From Sulfuricurvum sp. (lineage in GTDB: Bacteria > Campylobacterota > Campylobacteria > Campylobacterales > Sulfurimonadaceae): a DNA stretch of 32,801 bases. A model generated the notes under the pieces. It worked only from the letters and a program-made list of their open reading frames with translations, was not told where the DNA came from and searched no databases. The stretch spans positions 1-32,801 of the forward strand of contig JANTHE010000008.1 in the NCBI GenBank assembly GCA_024762585.1, in the 5' to 3' direction. Position numbers and translations under genes: made by a program. Shown one piece after another: positions 7,598-15,887 of this stretch. Position 1 is the first letter of the stretch. The number at the start of each line of letters is the position of its first letter.

Positions 7598-9531
7598 TGT
7601 GGAAAAATAAAACGCTTGCCACCAGGATTGTTGTCCTTGTTGCGGCTGCCTTCGTTATTATTCTCATCGCATTTTATTTCACCGTCAAGCTCTTAAGCCA
7701 TGAAGCGCTGAAAAAAACCGAAAAAGAGAAAGCACAACTTATTATCGACACCGCATCGCCGCTGCTGGCGGTTCGTATGCATCTTCGACAAGATGAGAAA
7801 GTACGTATACTCCTCAGCCAGATGATGGAAAACCAAAATATTACCTCAGTAAAACTCATGAAGCACCATCAGGTTATTGCACAGGAGAGAAAACACGCCA
7901 CTCCCCTTCACTCTTCAGAGTATTTCACGCTTCGCCAGGAGATACGCGATCCGCTCAACAAAACCTATTTGGCCGACCTGGTGCTCTCTTACTCCAACGG
8001 GGCTTTCATCAAACAATCCAGAATGTATGACTTCACCCTGTTGATCGTCATGGAATTCCTTGCGCTGTTTGTCATACTTTTTACGCTGTATCTGAGAAAG
8101 CTGCTCAAACCGTTACGGCACCTCACTACGAAAATCAAAGATTTCGAGCCGGGCAAGACCATGAAGCTCCCTACCAATCTACGTTCAGATGAAATCGGAC
8201 AGATCAATGCGGCCCTCTCCGATATGAATGAACGCATCAGTGAATATGACTCGGCGCAGCGTGATAAAGCCGAACAGCTTGAATCTGAAATTTCGAAAAA
8301 AGCGGAGGAGCTTGAGCGGCTGCTCTTTACCGACAATCTGACAAACCTTCCAAACCGGATGAAGCTGCTCGAAGACCTTGAAGTTCGTATTGATTCGGTA
8401 TTAATCATTGCAAATATCGATGCTTTTCGTCAGATCAATGATTTTTACGGGCAGCAGGCCGGGGACCATGTCATCAAAAAAGTCGCAGCTGTTCTGGAGC
8501 AGTTTGCAACCCATTTTCCCAACATGCAGACCTACCGTCTCTCTGCCGATGAATTTGCTATCTTTTCGCAATTGCCGATTGAAGAAGATACCTTGAACGC
8601 ATTTTTGAAAAAAATCAGTGAATATTTTGATACCAACGCCATCACCTTTGAAGACATTGAGATCGATGTACATATTACCATGGGAGCGACCAGAAGAATA
8701 GAGCAGGCAATCGAAAAAGCCGATATTGCCCTCAAAAGTGCCAGAAAAAACCGATTGCCCTATCTTATTTACGATGAAGACCTCAATATTGAAAGCAAAT
8801 ATGAAGCCAATATGATGTGGTTGAGAAAACTGAAATTTGCCATGGCCAACGACAACATCATCCCCTTTTTCCAGCCAATTTTCGACAATCAGGATCATCG
8901 CATCGTCAGTTATGAATGCCTGATGCGCATGCGTGAGCGGGATGGGGCAATTTTGACACCATCTTATTTTCTCGAAGTCGCCAAACACGCCAGACTCTAT
9001 ACACGCCTTACCAGAATTATTGTAGAGAAATGCTGCGATCATTTTAGAGACCTTGACGCCTCCTTCTCCATCAATCTCTCCGCCGAAGATATCCATGAAA
9101 CCGCCACTAGAGATTATATTAAGAACAAAGTAATCGAAACCGGTGTCGGAAATCGAATGATCTTTGAGATACTTGAATCCGAGGGGATAGAAAACTACGA
9201 GGAAGTCAGCCAGTTTATCGATGAAATGAAGGCCATTGGCTGCCGCTTTGCCATTGATGATTTTGGAACGGGCTACTCAAATTTTGAACATCTGCTGCGG
9301 CTGAATATTGATATTATCAAAATTGACGGTACACTTATTGAGCATCTTGATAAGAGCAAGGGCGCTGTTGAAGTGGTGGAAACCATCGTTGAATTCATAC
9401 GGCGCAGAAAACTGGTCAGTATCGCCGAATATGTACACAGCGGCCCTGTATTTGACGTTGTCAAACGGCTGGGAATCGATCGTTCGCAAGGTCACTATCT
9501 GGGTGAACCAAAGGCCGATACCGTACAGTGA
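7597..9531 (+). CDS. Membrane cyclic-di-GMP phosphodiesterase: HAMP, degenerate GGDEF, EAL
   Basis: The 644-aa product has membrane segments at about residues 11-30 and 146-166 flanking a periplasmic sensor of about 115 residues. A HAMP-type segment (about 167-220) and short coiled coil follow. The GGDEF domain (about 243-390) reads SADEF at 316-320, so cyclase activity is unlikely. The EAL domain (about 405-640) keeps the expected metal and catalytic residues: E440 (YECLMRMR), N493, E527, D554-D555 (IDDFGTGYS), K575, E611 and Q631. It should therefore hydrolyse c-di-GMP, with the GGDEF half perhaps binding GTP as a regulator. The ATG at 7597 is chosen over a TTG at 7588, because AAGG at 7581-7584 is too close to the TTG. 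It diverges from the flagellar operon, which fits a motility or attachment switch. Confidence 0.88.
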   Translation: MWKNKTLATRIVVLVAAAFVIILIAFYFTVKLLSHEALKKTEKEKAQLIIDTASPLLAVRMHLRQDEKVRILLSQMMENQNITSVKLMKHHQVIAQERKHATPLHSSEYFTLRQEIRDPLNKTYLADLVLSYSNGAFIKQSRMYDFTLLIVMEFLALFVILFTLYLRKLLKPLRHLTTKIKDFEPGKTMKLPTNLRSDEIGQINAALSDMNERISEYDSAQRDKAEQLESEISKKAEELERLLFTDNLTNLPNRMKLLEDLEVRIDSVLIIANIDAFRQINDFYGQQAGDHVIKKVAAVLEQFATHFPNMQTYRLSADEFAIFSQLPIEEDTLNAFLKKISEYFDTNAITFEDIEIDVHITMGATRRIEQAIEKADIALKSARKNRLPYLIYDEDLNIESKYEANMMWLRKLKFAMANDNIIPFFQPIFDNQDHRIVSYECLMRMRERDGAILTPSYFLEVAKHARLYTRLTRIIVEKCCDHFRDLDASFSINLSAEDIHETATRDYIKNKVIETGVGNRMIFEILESEGIENYEEVSQFIDEMKAIGCRFAIDDFGTGYSNFEHLLRLNIDIIKIDGTLIEHLDKSKGAVEVVETIVEFIRRRKLVSIAEYVHSGPVFDVVKRLGIDRSQGHYLGEPKADTVQ

Positions 9532-9553
9532 TTTTCACAAAGGAGTTTTGATT

Positions 9554-10042
9554 TTAACACCGTTTTGTCAGCACAAAGTCATCCATTACAAAACCGCTTC
9601 CGATATCCTGCACCACCTCTTTAGCAACATCAAACCCCAGTGCTCTGTAAAACTGCAGTGACGGATTATGGCGATTGACCGTAAGCAAAAGTTGTTCATA
9701 GCCTCGTCTGCGTGCTTCGCTCTCGCAGGCTTCTATCATCATGCGCCCGGCACCGCGCCCGCGAAAATCTCTTAGCACATAAAGTTTGCTGATCTTCAAC
9801 GCGTCCGATTCAGGCACCGTTGCGTAATAGCCGCAGGGCAAATCATCAACGAAAACAAGCCAATAGTAAAAACCTTCATGCTCTATTTGCTCTGCAATTG
9901 CTTCGGCCGATTGAAAATGTTTCAGCATATAAGAAACCTGTGACGCGCCAATAATAGGTGTGTAGAACTCCCGCCAGATTGTTTCGGCCAAAGCAGCGCA
10001 ACTGCTGATTTGCCAAGGCTTTACTACCGCTTCTAAGCGCAT
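9554..10042 (-). CDS. GNAT family N-acetyltransferase
   Basis: The 162-aa product is a single GNAT domain: motif A appears as ISKLYVLRDFRGRGAGRMMI (residues about 86-105, with the acetyl-CoA loop RGRGAG), and motif B as NPSLQFYRALGF (about 127-138). The substrate cannot be told. The ATG at 10042 shares one base with the stop of the adaptor gene upstream (TGATG), so it is the third gene of the RND operon; a TTG one codon earlier is less likely. It converges on the EAL gene, 22 bp away. Coupling to a pump suggests it could acetylate the same toxic compound, but that is inference. Confidence 0.85.
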   Translation of the reverse strand: MRLEAVVKPWQISSCAALAETIWREFYTPIIGASQVSYMLKHFQSAEAIAEQIEHEGFYYWLVFVDDLPCGYYATVPESDALKISKLYVLRDFRGRGAGRMMIEACESEARRRGYEQLLLTVNRHNPSLQFYRALGFDVAKEVVQDIGSGFVMDDFVLTKRC

Positions 10043-10746
10043 CAAGGCTGATGGATCGATATTTCCACAACCCGGCCCAAAGGTACTTTCCCTTTTTTGA
10101 CCAGATCGACGCGGTAGTAGGAGACGTAGGTCTCATCCGTACTCGTCGCCGCTTTTTCAATGCGCCAGCCATCACTCCCCTCAACCGAAATATTCGCCTC
10201 CTCGAGCATCGCCCGGTCGCTAGCATCGACGTAGAGCACAAGGCGTCCGCCGCTGTGATCTTCCACTTTCATCAGCTTCGTACCCGGCGCGACATACTCT
10301 CCCTTGCGGACATAGAGCTTTTTAAGATACTCCCCGTGCAAAGCGATGCGCTTTTTGGCCAGCGTATCTTCAAGCTGGGCGATCGTGCTCTGCAGGTCGG
10401 CGGCCTGCATCTTCAGCCCCAGCAGTTCGGTCTTGTACTGCTCTTTGGTAAAACGGTTCTGGCTGGAGAGCTCCTTGATGCTGTCATACTGCGACTGCTT
10501 GAGTGCGATTTGCTCTTGGAGCAGCTGCAGCTTGCTGCGGTCGTTTTGCAGCCGGATATCTTCCAGACGATGATCGATCTCGATCACGATCTTGTCCAGC
10601 GGTTTGAGTTCATCGCGCTGATCGAGCATGACAATCGTTCCGGAAACCTCAGAAGTGACGGTCCGGGCGTCGTACGGCTCGATCTTGGCCTTGTAGGTGC
10701 CCGCCAGCAGCGGCGGGGCCAGCAAAAGCAGAAAATACCATTTCAT
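10042..10746 (-). CDS. Periplasmic adaptor (membrane fusion) protein of RND pump, short form
   Basis: The 234-aa product begins with a signal sequence (MKWYFLLLLAPPLLAG). A split biotinyl/lipoyl-like domain (EVSGTIVMLDQRDELKPLDKI near 33-53, and LYVRKGEYVAPGTKLMKVED near 143-162) flanks a coiled-coil hairpin (about 60-130). This is the core of HlyD/AcrA-type adaptors that join an inner-membrane pump to an outer-membrane channel. It is much shorter than AcrA-type proteins (about 380 aa), and the beta-barrel and membrane-proximal domains look reduced. The start overlaps the pump stop as ATGA and has AAAGGAG upstream. No TolC-type gene is present, so the outer-membrane partner must be elsewhere. 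Confidence 0.85.
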   Translation of the reverse strand: MKWYFLLLLAPPLLAGTYKAKIEPYDARTVTSEVSGTIVMLDQRDELKPLDKIVIEIDHRLEDIRLQNDRSKLQLLQEQIALKQSQYDSIKELSSQNRFTKEQYKTELLGLKMQAADLQSTIAQLEDTLAKKRIALHGEYLKKLYVRKGEYVAPGTKLMKVEDHSGGRLVLYVDASDRAMLEEANISVEGSDGWRIEKAATSTDETYVSYYRVDLVKKGKVPLGRVVEISIHQP

Positions 10747-13700
10747 TGCGTGCTCCTTTCGGGGGTGATTTTATTGATGACGGCATAGAGCGTCGGGACG
10801 TACAACAGGTTCAGTATGGTACCCCAAAGCAGCCCGAATCCGATTGAAACGGCGATGGGCTGCAAGATGACCGCCTGCCCGGTGGCGTAGAAAATGAGCG
10901 TAAAGAGCCCCAGAAACGTCGTGATGGAGGTGATGAGGATAGGGCGCAGTCGCAATGCGGCCCGCTCGAAAAAGGCACGCGCATCATGGGTGCCGTGCAG
11001 GAAATCGAGCATGATAATGCCGTCGTTGATGACGACCCCGGCAAGCCCCAGCAGTCCGATGATGCTCGGCATCGTCAGATTCATCCCCATCAGCTTATGC
11101 CCCAGCAGCGCCCCGACGATGGAGAGCGGGATCACCGAGAGAATGATCAGCGCATACTTGATCTTGGGGAAAATGAACAGCAGGGCGATCAGCATCAAAA
11201 AGAGCGCCGCCGCCACAGCCCGCTTCATATCCGACGCCAGCTGCCGGTTGCGCTCGCTCTCGCCGAACAGTTCCGCCTTGACGCCGGAGGCGCGCACCTC
11301 CTCCAGCACCGGGGCGATCGTTTTGAGCACCTCGGAAGGGGTAATGACGCGCTTGTCCACTTTGGCGAACACCGACTTGACCACCTTGCCGTCGCGTTTT
11401 TCGATCTTGTTGTAATCACGCCGGCTGACGAAATCCACGATATCGGCAAGGGCGACGAACGTGCCATCAGGCAGCGGATACTGAAACCGCATCAGCGCCT
11501 CGAGCCGGTCTTTGTCCAGTGCGCGCGTCTTGATCTCCATCACCCCGTTTTCGTTGAACGTCATCGCTTTGCGGCTGTCGAGAAAATAGGCCGAGAGGGT
11601 CTTTGCGACCGCCGCCTCGCTCAGCCCCAGCCGCTCGCCGTACGCGTTGACGCGTAGCTTCAGTTCGCGCTTGCCGGGTTCGAGATTGTTGCTGACCGAC
11701 ACCACCCCGTCTATCTGCGCGATCGCTTCCTGCACCCGCTGCATCGCATCGATGGTTTTGGCATCGTCGGGACCGCTGAAGTTGATCTGCACATCGATGC
11801 GGACCACGCCCGCGCGCTGTTCGCGCACCCCGAACTCTTCAAAAGCGTACTGTTTGCGCAAGGGCGCTATCACCCCGTCGAGCTTCTTGGCGAGTTCATA
11901 GGTATGTCGTGTGCGTATCTTTTCGGGATCGTCGTAATCGAACGAGAAGTTGAGTAGCGGAGCCAGGTAGCGGTCAAAGAGATTGTTCGGCGCCATATCG
12001 TACAGCTCCATCGTCACCAGAAACATATTCTCACCGCTCTCCGACTCCCCCGCCATGCTCACCCGCGAGCCCGTCACCGTCGAGACCGATTTGACGAAAA
12101 ACGCTTCGCGCTCCTGCATGACTTGGCGTTCGACCGCCTCGGCGACCTTCTGCGTCTCTTCGATGGGGGTGTTGATATCCAGTTTGCCCGTCACGTAGAG
12201 ATACGAGCCGTCGAAGACCGGAAAGAACTGAAAATGCATGCTGCGCAGCGTCAGAAACGTCAGCAGGGGGATGGTGACGAGGAAGAGCACCAGCGCACTT
12301 TTTTTATACCGGATAAGCAGGTGCAACAGCCGCCCGTACGCCCGCTGGATGCGCCCCCAGTCCACCCTGTTTTTCTGCTTTTTCAGCAGCTCCTCGGCAT
12401 GCAGCGGCAAAAAGAGAAAACTTTCTATCAGCGAACCGATGAGGATCATGATCACCATAATGGGAATCAGGATGATGAATTTCGAGATGGTCCCTGTGAG
12501 CATGAACAGCGGCAAAAAGGCGACCACTGTCGTCACCGTCGCCAGCGTCACGGGCAGAATCATCTCCCTGATGCCCTGCATCACCGCCGCATGACGCGCC
12601 ATCCCCTCATTGAGATGACGCTGAATATTCTCCGCCACCACAATGGCGTCGTCCACGACGATCCCGATGACAATGAGCGCTCCCAGCAAGGAGACGATGT
12701 TGATGGAGTAGCCGAGATAATAGATGAAGACAATGCCAATGGCGAACGAGAACGGAATGCCCAGTGCCACGATGGTCGCGATGCGGACATTGATGAGCAG
12801 GGCCATCGACAAGAAGACGAGGATGAGCCCGAACATCAGGTTTGAAAGCACCGTATCGAGCCGGCTCTCGACCGGCTTGGAGGTATCATGGTAGAAATCG
12901 AAATGGATCTGCGGAAAATCATTCTGTAGTGTTATGACGTACGTTCGCAGCTCTTTGGCCAGCACAATGGCGTTGCCGGTGTCGCCTTTGGAGAGGTTGA
13001 GCGTGATGTTGGGGCGGCCGTTGAAGGTCGAGACCGTCCTGTCCTGAGGATGTTCAATGACAATCTGCGCAATATCGCCCAGACGCACAAATTTTGCTCC
13101 CACGCCCAGCATGGTCTCCTCCCACCCCTTCACATCCGCTTTTCCGTGCACCGTCGAAAGAAAGACGAAATCGCCTTTTTGATCGATATTGCCGATGGGA
13201 TAGATATACGAAAGGTTCGCGACGGACGAGACGACGGCGGCACGGTCGAGCCCCAGCGCCTCGATGGCGTTTGAGTCGAGCCGAATCGACACCTCTTCGT
13301 CCGAATCGCCGTACATGGTGACGTCGCTGATGTTCGGATAGCGCGCCAGGCGGTTTTTGATGGTTTTGGCCTGCTCCACCAGCGCATCGCGCGTCAGGGT
13401 GTCGCTGGAGAGCGAGAGGCTGACCAGCGGGCGGTTGTGCACCGCAAGCGTCGCGGTGGGCTCGACCATGTCCGAGGGCAGGTACTGCCGGCTTTTTGCG
13501 ATGGCATCCCTGGCCTTGTTAAGCGCGTCGTTCGTATCTGCGCCCTCGAGCAGGGTGATGACAATGGCAAAGCTGCCCGGCCGAATGACCGTCTCCATCT
13601 TCTCGACCCCGTCCAGGCTGCCCAGCGCATCTTCGATGTCGCGCACCGCCATTTTGTCGAGATTGTCCGCGCTCGTACCCGCATAGGCACCACTGACCGT

Positions 13701-13838
13701 AATCCTGTCCAGCGCGATGTGCGGGAAGAGCTCTTTGGGAATGTTGACATACGCATTGACGCCCATGAAAAGCACAAAGAGCAGCAGCACATAGTTTAGG
13801 CGCTTGTTGCGGATAAAATAGTCGATGATATTCAGCAT
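10743..13838 (-). CDS. RND efflux transporter permease (AcrB/MexB superfamily)
   Basis: The 1031-aa product has the length and duplicated layout of RND pumps: a membrane helix at the N-terminus (about 14-31), a large periplasmic loop, a helix bundle with VIGIVVDDAIVVAENIQRH (proton-relay Asp pair near 394-395), a second large periplasmic loop, and a second bundle with LAGVVINDGIIMLDFLHG near 936. The lysine that AcrB carries in this last helix is not obvious, the segment reading INDG. The pump comes first in its operon, followed by the adaptor with a 4-bp overlap and then a GNAT enzyme. Substrate class is unknown; nothing marks it as a heavy-metal pump. The ATG at 13838 has no ribosome-binding site and lies 5 nt after a strong -10 box, suggesting a leaderless message. 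Confidence 0.92.
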   Translation of the reverse strand: MLNIIDYFIRNKRLNYVLLLFVLFMGVNAYVNIPKELFPHIALDRITVSGAYAGTSADNLDKMAVRDIEDALGSLDGVEKMETVIRPGSFAIVITLLEGADTNDALNKARDAIAKSRQYLPSDMVEPTATLAVHNRPLVSLSLSSDTLTRDALVEQAKTIKNRLARYPNISDVTMYGDSDEEVSIRLDSNAIEALGLDRAAVVSSVANLSYIYPIGNIDQKGDFVFLSTVHGKADVKGWEETMLGVGAKFVRLGDIAQIVIEHPQDRTVSTFNGRPNITLNLSKGDTGNAIVLAKELRTYVITLQNDFPQIHFDFYHDTSKPVESRLDTVLSNLMFGLILVFLSMALLINVRIATIVALGIPFSFAIGIVFIYYLGYSINIVSLLGALIVIGIVVDDAIVVAENIQRHLNEGMARHAAVMQGIREMILPVTLATVTTVVAFLPLFMLTGTISKFIILIPIMVIMILIGSLIESFLFLPLHAEELLKKQKNRVDWGRIQRAYGRLLHLLIRYKKSALVLFLVTIPLLTFLTLRSMHFQFFPVFDGSYLYVTGKLDINTPIEETQKVAEAVERQVMQEREAFFVKSVSTVTGSRVSMAGESESGENMFLVTMELYDMAPNNLFDRYLAPLLNFSFDYDDPEKIRTRHTYELAKKLDGVIAPLRKQYAFEEFGVREQRAGVVRIDVQINFSGPDDAKTIDAMQRVQEAIAQIDGVVSVSNNLEPGKRELKLRVNAYGERLGLSEAAVAKTLSAYFLDSRKAMTFNENGVMEIKTRALDKDRLEALMRFQYPLPDGTFVALADIVDFVSRRDYNKIEKRDGKVVKSVFAKVDKRVITPSEVLKTIAPVLEEVRASGVKAELFGESERNRQLASDMKRAVAAALFLMLIALLFIFPKIKYALIILSVIPLSIVGALLGHKLMGMNLTMPSIIGLLGLAGVVINDGIIMLDFLHGTHDARAFFERAALRLRPILITSITTFLGLFTLIFYATGQAVILQPIAVSIGFGLLWGTILNLLYVPTLYAVINKITPERSTQ

Positions 13839-13843
13839 GTGCG

Positions 13844-13873
13844 ATTATAGCGCCGCTGCTGCTCACCGGTCAA
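13844..13873 (-). promoter_or_regulatory. Promoter of the RND operon (leaderless arrangement)
   Basis: The minus strand has TTGACC (13873-13868), an 18-bp spacer and TATAAT (13849-13844). Only CGCAC separates the -10 from the ATG at 13838, so transcription should begin at or within about 3 nt of the start codon. Confidence 0.65.
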
Positions 13874-13884
13874 GCATATTGCGC

Positions 13885-13890
13885 TATAAT
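13885..13890 (+). promoter_or_regulatory. -10 box for the NifX-like gene
   Basis: TATAAT at 13885-13890, preceded by TTGCGC, diverges from the RND promoter about 35 bp away. Transcription would start near 13897, giving a leader of about 16 nt that holds a GGA ribosome-binding site. No good -35 box is seen. Confidence 0.55.
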
Positions 13891-13912
13891 CACGGGAAAA
13901 AAGGATTGTTTT

Positions 13913-14305
13913 ATGAAAGTAGCCGTACCGGTCAAAGATAACACCATGCAGTTTTTCGGCAATGCCGGGCATACGCCCTTTTTTGCCGTTTTCACCATTA
14001 AAGGCGCGGGAATGTTCCGTGCCTTCGAACTCGAAGCCCTGCGGAAAAATCCGCGCAGCGATCTCGACCATGAGCACCCCGAAGAGGAGCACGAATGCCA
14101 TCACGACCATGACGACAAAGCACATGTCAATGAGCATTTCAAAATGGGGAAAACCCTCGAAGACTGTGACTTCATCGTCGTAAAACGTGCGTGTAAAAAT
14201 ACAGCGGCAGCCATGGCCGAATATGGGGTGCATATCAAAAAATACTCCGGCGACCCCGCTAAAGCAGAAGCGGTACTGCGCAGCGTCTCGGCCCAACTGG
14301 GCTGA
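13913..14305 (+). CDS. NifX/NafY-type (dinitrogenase Fe-Mo cofactor family) protein with His-rich insert
   Basis: The 130-aa product has the fold pattern of the dinitrogenase iron-molybdenum cofactor family: MKVAVPVKDNTMQFFGNAGH with the Gly-Asn/His edge at the N-terminus, and CDFIVVKRACKNTAAAMAEY then GVHIKKYSGDPAKAEAVL at the C-terminus. These small ribonuclease-H-like domains bind Fe-S or FeMo-type clusters. Between the two halves lies an insert (about residues 50-76) with eight His and one Cys (including HECHHDHDD), a likely metal-binding loop. No nif genes are nearby, so a nitrogenase role is not supported; many family members are general Fe-S or metal-related orphans. The ATG at 13913 follows a weak GGA site. 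Confidence 0.78.
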   Translation: MKVAVPVKDNTMQFFGNAGHTPFFAVFTIKGAGMFRAFELEALRKNPRSDLDHEHPEEEHECHHDHDDKAHVNEHFKMGKTLEDCDFIVVKRACKNTAAAMAEYGVHIKKYSGDPAKAEAVLRSVSAQLG

Positions 14306-14480
14306 CGCAAAAACCTGAAAAAATATTAATTTTTTTCATGCAAAAAAAAATGCGGGGATTCTATTTTACGTAAAGCGCTATCATGCCCTTAGCTGTATCC
14401 GGTTTTTTCACGAACCCTCCTGTTTTTGAAACTCCTTTTTACTCCCGGATGCAGTTATTACTCCACCAAGTAAATACTTC
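14306..14480. other. Intergenic region between convergent genes
   Basis: About 175 bp, AT-rich at the left. It holds a run of nine A flanked by GC and TGC (about 14341-14352). No gene and no clear terminator stem with a U-tract is visible. Confidence 0.4.
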
Positions 14481-15038
14481 CTACGCCTGCACCTCGCAGT
14501 GTGACTTCGGCGTCTCCCAGAATTGGACCGAGTGTACTCGAACCCCCAGCGGTTTCATCTTCTGCTGAACAATCTCGAGCATCCATGCGCAGAGGTTTTC
14601 GCTTGTCGGCACGAAATCGACCACGACCATGCCTTCGTATTTTTCCCGAACCGCTTCGATGGCATTTTCGACCACTTCCAGCCGGGGGGTCCAGTACCCC
14701 TCCTCGTGCGATGAGAATTTTGTTTCGTCCATCATCTCCCCGGTACAGTAGTGCGACATCATGTCGAAAAAGAGCGGGTCGGAACGGTCGATGATGAACT
14801 TATGGTCGAGCACCGAGTCGAGCCACTGCTTGAACCAGTTGAGGTGTTTGAAGTCCGTCACCATTCCGTTTTCAAGCCGCTGTGCCTCTAAAAAGATCTT
14901 GATCTTGCCCTGATGTCCATGCAGGTGTCGGCACATCAGGCAGTTGTCCAGACTGTAATCCACGTGAAGACTCTGCGACCAGACCCGGTGACCGTAACAG
15001 AAATCAAACTGTTTGTCGATGATCCATTTCATAGGCAT
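14481..15038 (-). CDS. 6-pyruvoyltetrahydropterin synthase / QueD-like protein
   Basis: The 185-aa product carries the PTPS/QueD metal site: H17 (FDFCYGHRVW) with H40 and H42 in CRHLHGHQGKI, and C36 as the candidate catalytic cysteine. Other family elements are VTDFKHLNWF (about 59-68), LDHKFII (about 77-83) and a late PTSENLCAWML helix. QueD converts dihydroneopterin triphosphate to carboxytetrahydropterin for queuosine; related enzymes make other pterins. It is longer than typical QueD (about 120-140 aa), with an insertion near 85-115. It begins 2 bp after the stop of the FolE-like gene, which would supply its substrate. A second in-frame ATG at 15032 is slightly better placed for an AGAG site. 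Exact reaction uncertain. Confidence 0.8.
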   Translation of the reverse strand: MPMKWIIDKQFDFCYGHRVWSQSLHVDYSLDNCLMCRHLHGHQGKIKIFLEAQRLENGMVTDFKHLNWFKQWLDSVLDHKFIIDRSDPLFFDMMSHYCTGEMMDETKFSSHEEGYWTPRLEVVENAIEAVREKYEGMVVVDFVPTSENLCAWMLEIVQQKMKPLGVRVHSVQFWETPKSHCEVQA

Positions 15039-15040
15039 CT

Positions 15041-15832
15041 CTACTGAAACTTCAATGGAATCAGGCTGCGGTCGCGCTCAAAATCGCCGGTGACGAATAT
15101 GGTCGAGGTAGACGCATTGATGTCGCACGCACCGCGATAGGCCGCACAGCCGTGCTTAAGGTTTGAGAGGCTGACATAGACCGAATCGGTCTCGAACGTC
15201 TGTGTGATCTTATTGCCGATATAACGCGTGAGGTCCTCTTGCAGCCAGCCGCGGCGCGCGCACCAGTTGACAAAGCGGTTGATCTTGCTGATGCCGCCCA
15301 GTTTTTCGCGCGGGATGTAGCCCACGACCACGACCGAGCCCGCATCGGCCTGGTCCTGCCCAAAGCGGATAAAGTGGTGGCTGCAGACCGCATCGAGTTG
15401 CGTCGTCACAAAGACCGGTTCATGCGTCCCAGCCGTATTGGGAAAGGTCGCCATGCGCGGCTCGCGGTTCCAGCGCCCGCTCATCAGCTCACGGTCGTCT
15501 TCGGGGTCGGCTCCGCTGTACATCTTGGCGATGCGTCCCGCCGTGCCGATGTTTCCGCAGGCGGCCTCTTCCATAACATTCGGGTCGCTGCGGTCGATCT
15601 TGAGCGCATCGAGTACCCGTTCCATGTAAAACATCGTATGCAGGCGCATCACGTAGTGCGCTTCGGGCGACATCGACTGTCCGCTCTCATGAATATTCTC
15701 ATTGACCCGAAACGGCTCGATATCGCGGTACTCTTGCATCGCATTTTGCAATACCGCTTCATCGGTGTGGCCAAAATGGCAAAAAAAGCGTTCGCGCACG
15801 AATGCGTCGAGTTCATCTTGTATCGGAACCAT
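15041..15832 (-). CDS. GTP cyclohydrolase I (FolE)-like protein, long divergent form
   Basis: The 263-aa product has a FolE T-fold core in its second half. DAVCSHHFIRF gives C150, H152 and H153; GYIPREKLGGISKINRFVNW matches the conserved substrate-site strand; ARRGWLQEDLT follows; LKHGCAAYRGA supplies H227 and C229. C150, H153 and C229 match the zinc site of GTP cyclohydrolase I, which makes 7,8-dihydroneopterin triphosphate. The N-terminal ~85 residues are longer than in E. coli FolE (222 aa) and the protein is clearly divergent. The ATG at 15832 has GGAG 6 nt upstream. It is co-transcribed with the PTPS-like gene, so the pair probably makes a pterin or deazapurine precursor. It could be an extra copy beside a standard folE elsewhere. 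Confidence 0.8.
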   Translation of the reverse strand: MVPIQDELDAFVRERFFCHFGHTDEAVLQNAMQEYRDIEPFRVNENIHESGQSMSPEAHYVMRLHTMFYMERVLDALKIDRSDPNVMEEAACGNIGTAGRIAKMYSGADPEDDRELMSGRWNREPRMATFPNTAGTHEPVFVTTQLDAVCSHHFIRFGQDQADAGSVVVVGYIPREKLGGISKINRFVNWCARRGWLQEDLTRYIGNKITQTFETDSVYVSLSNLKHGCAAYRGACDINASTSTIFVTGDFERDRSLIPLKFQ

Positions 15833-15887
15833 CTTTCTCTCCGTCTTTGGATAGTCGTATTGTAGTGCAACTTGGTATCATTTTACC

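Noticed and set aside
13913-14305. Nitrogen fixation locus suggested by the NifX-like protein
   Set aside because: No other nif gene is in the window, and this domain family is common in organisms without nitrogenase.
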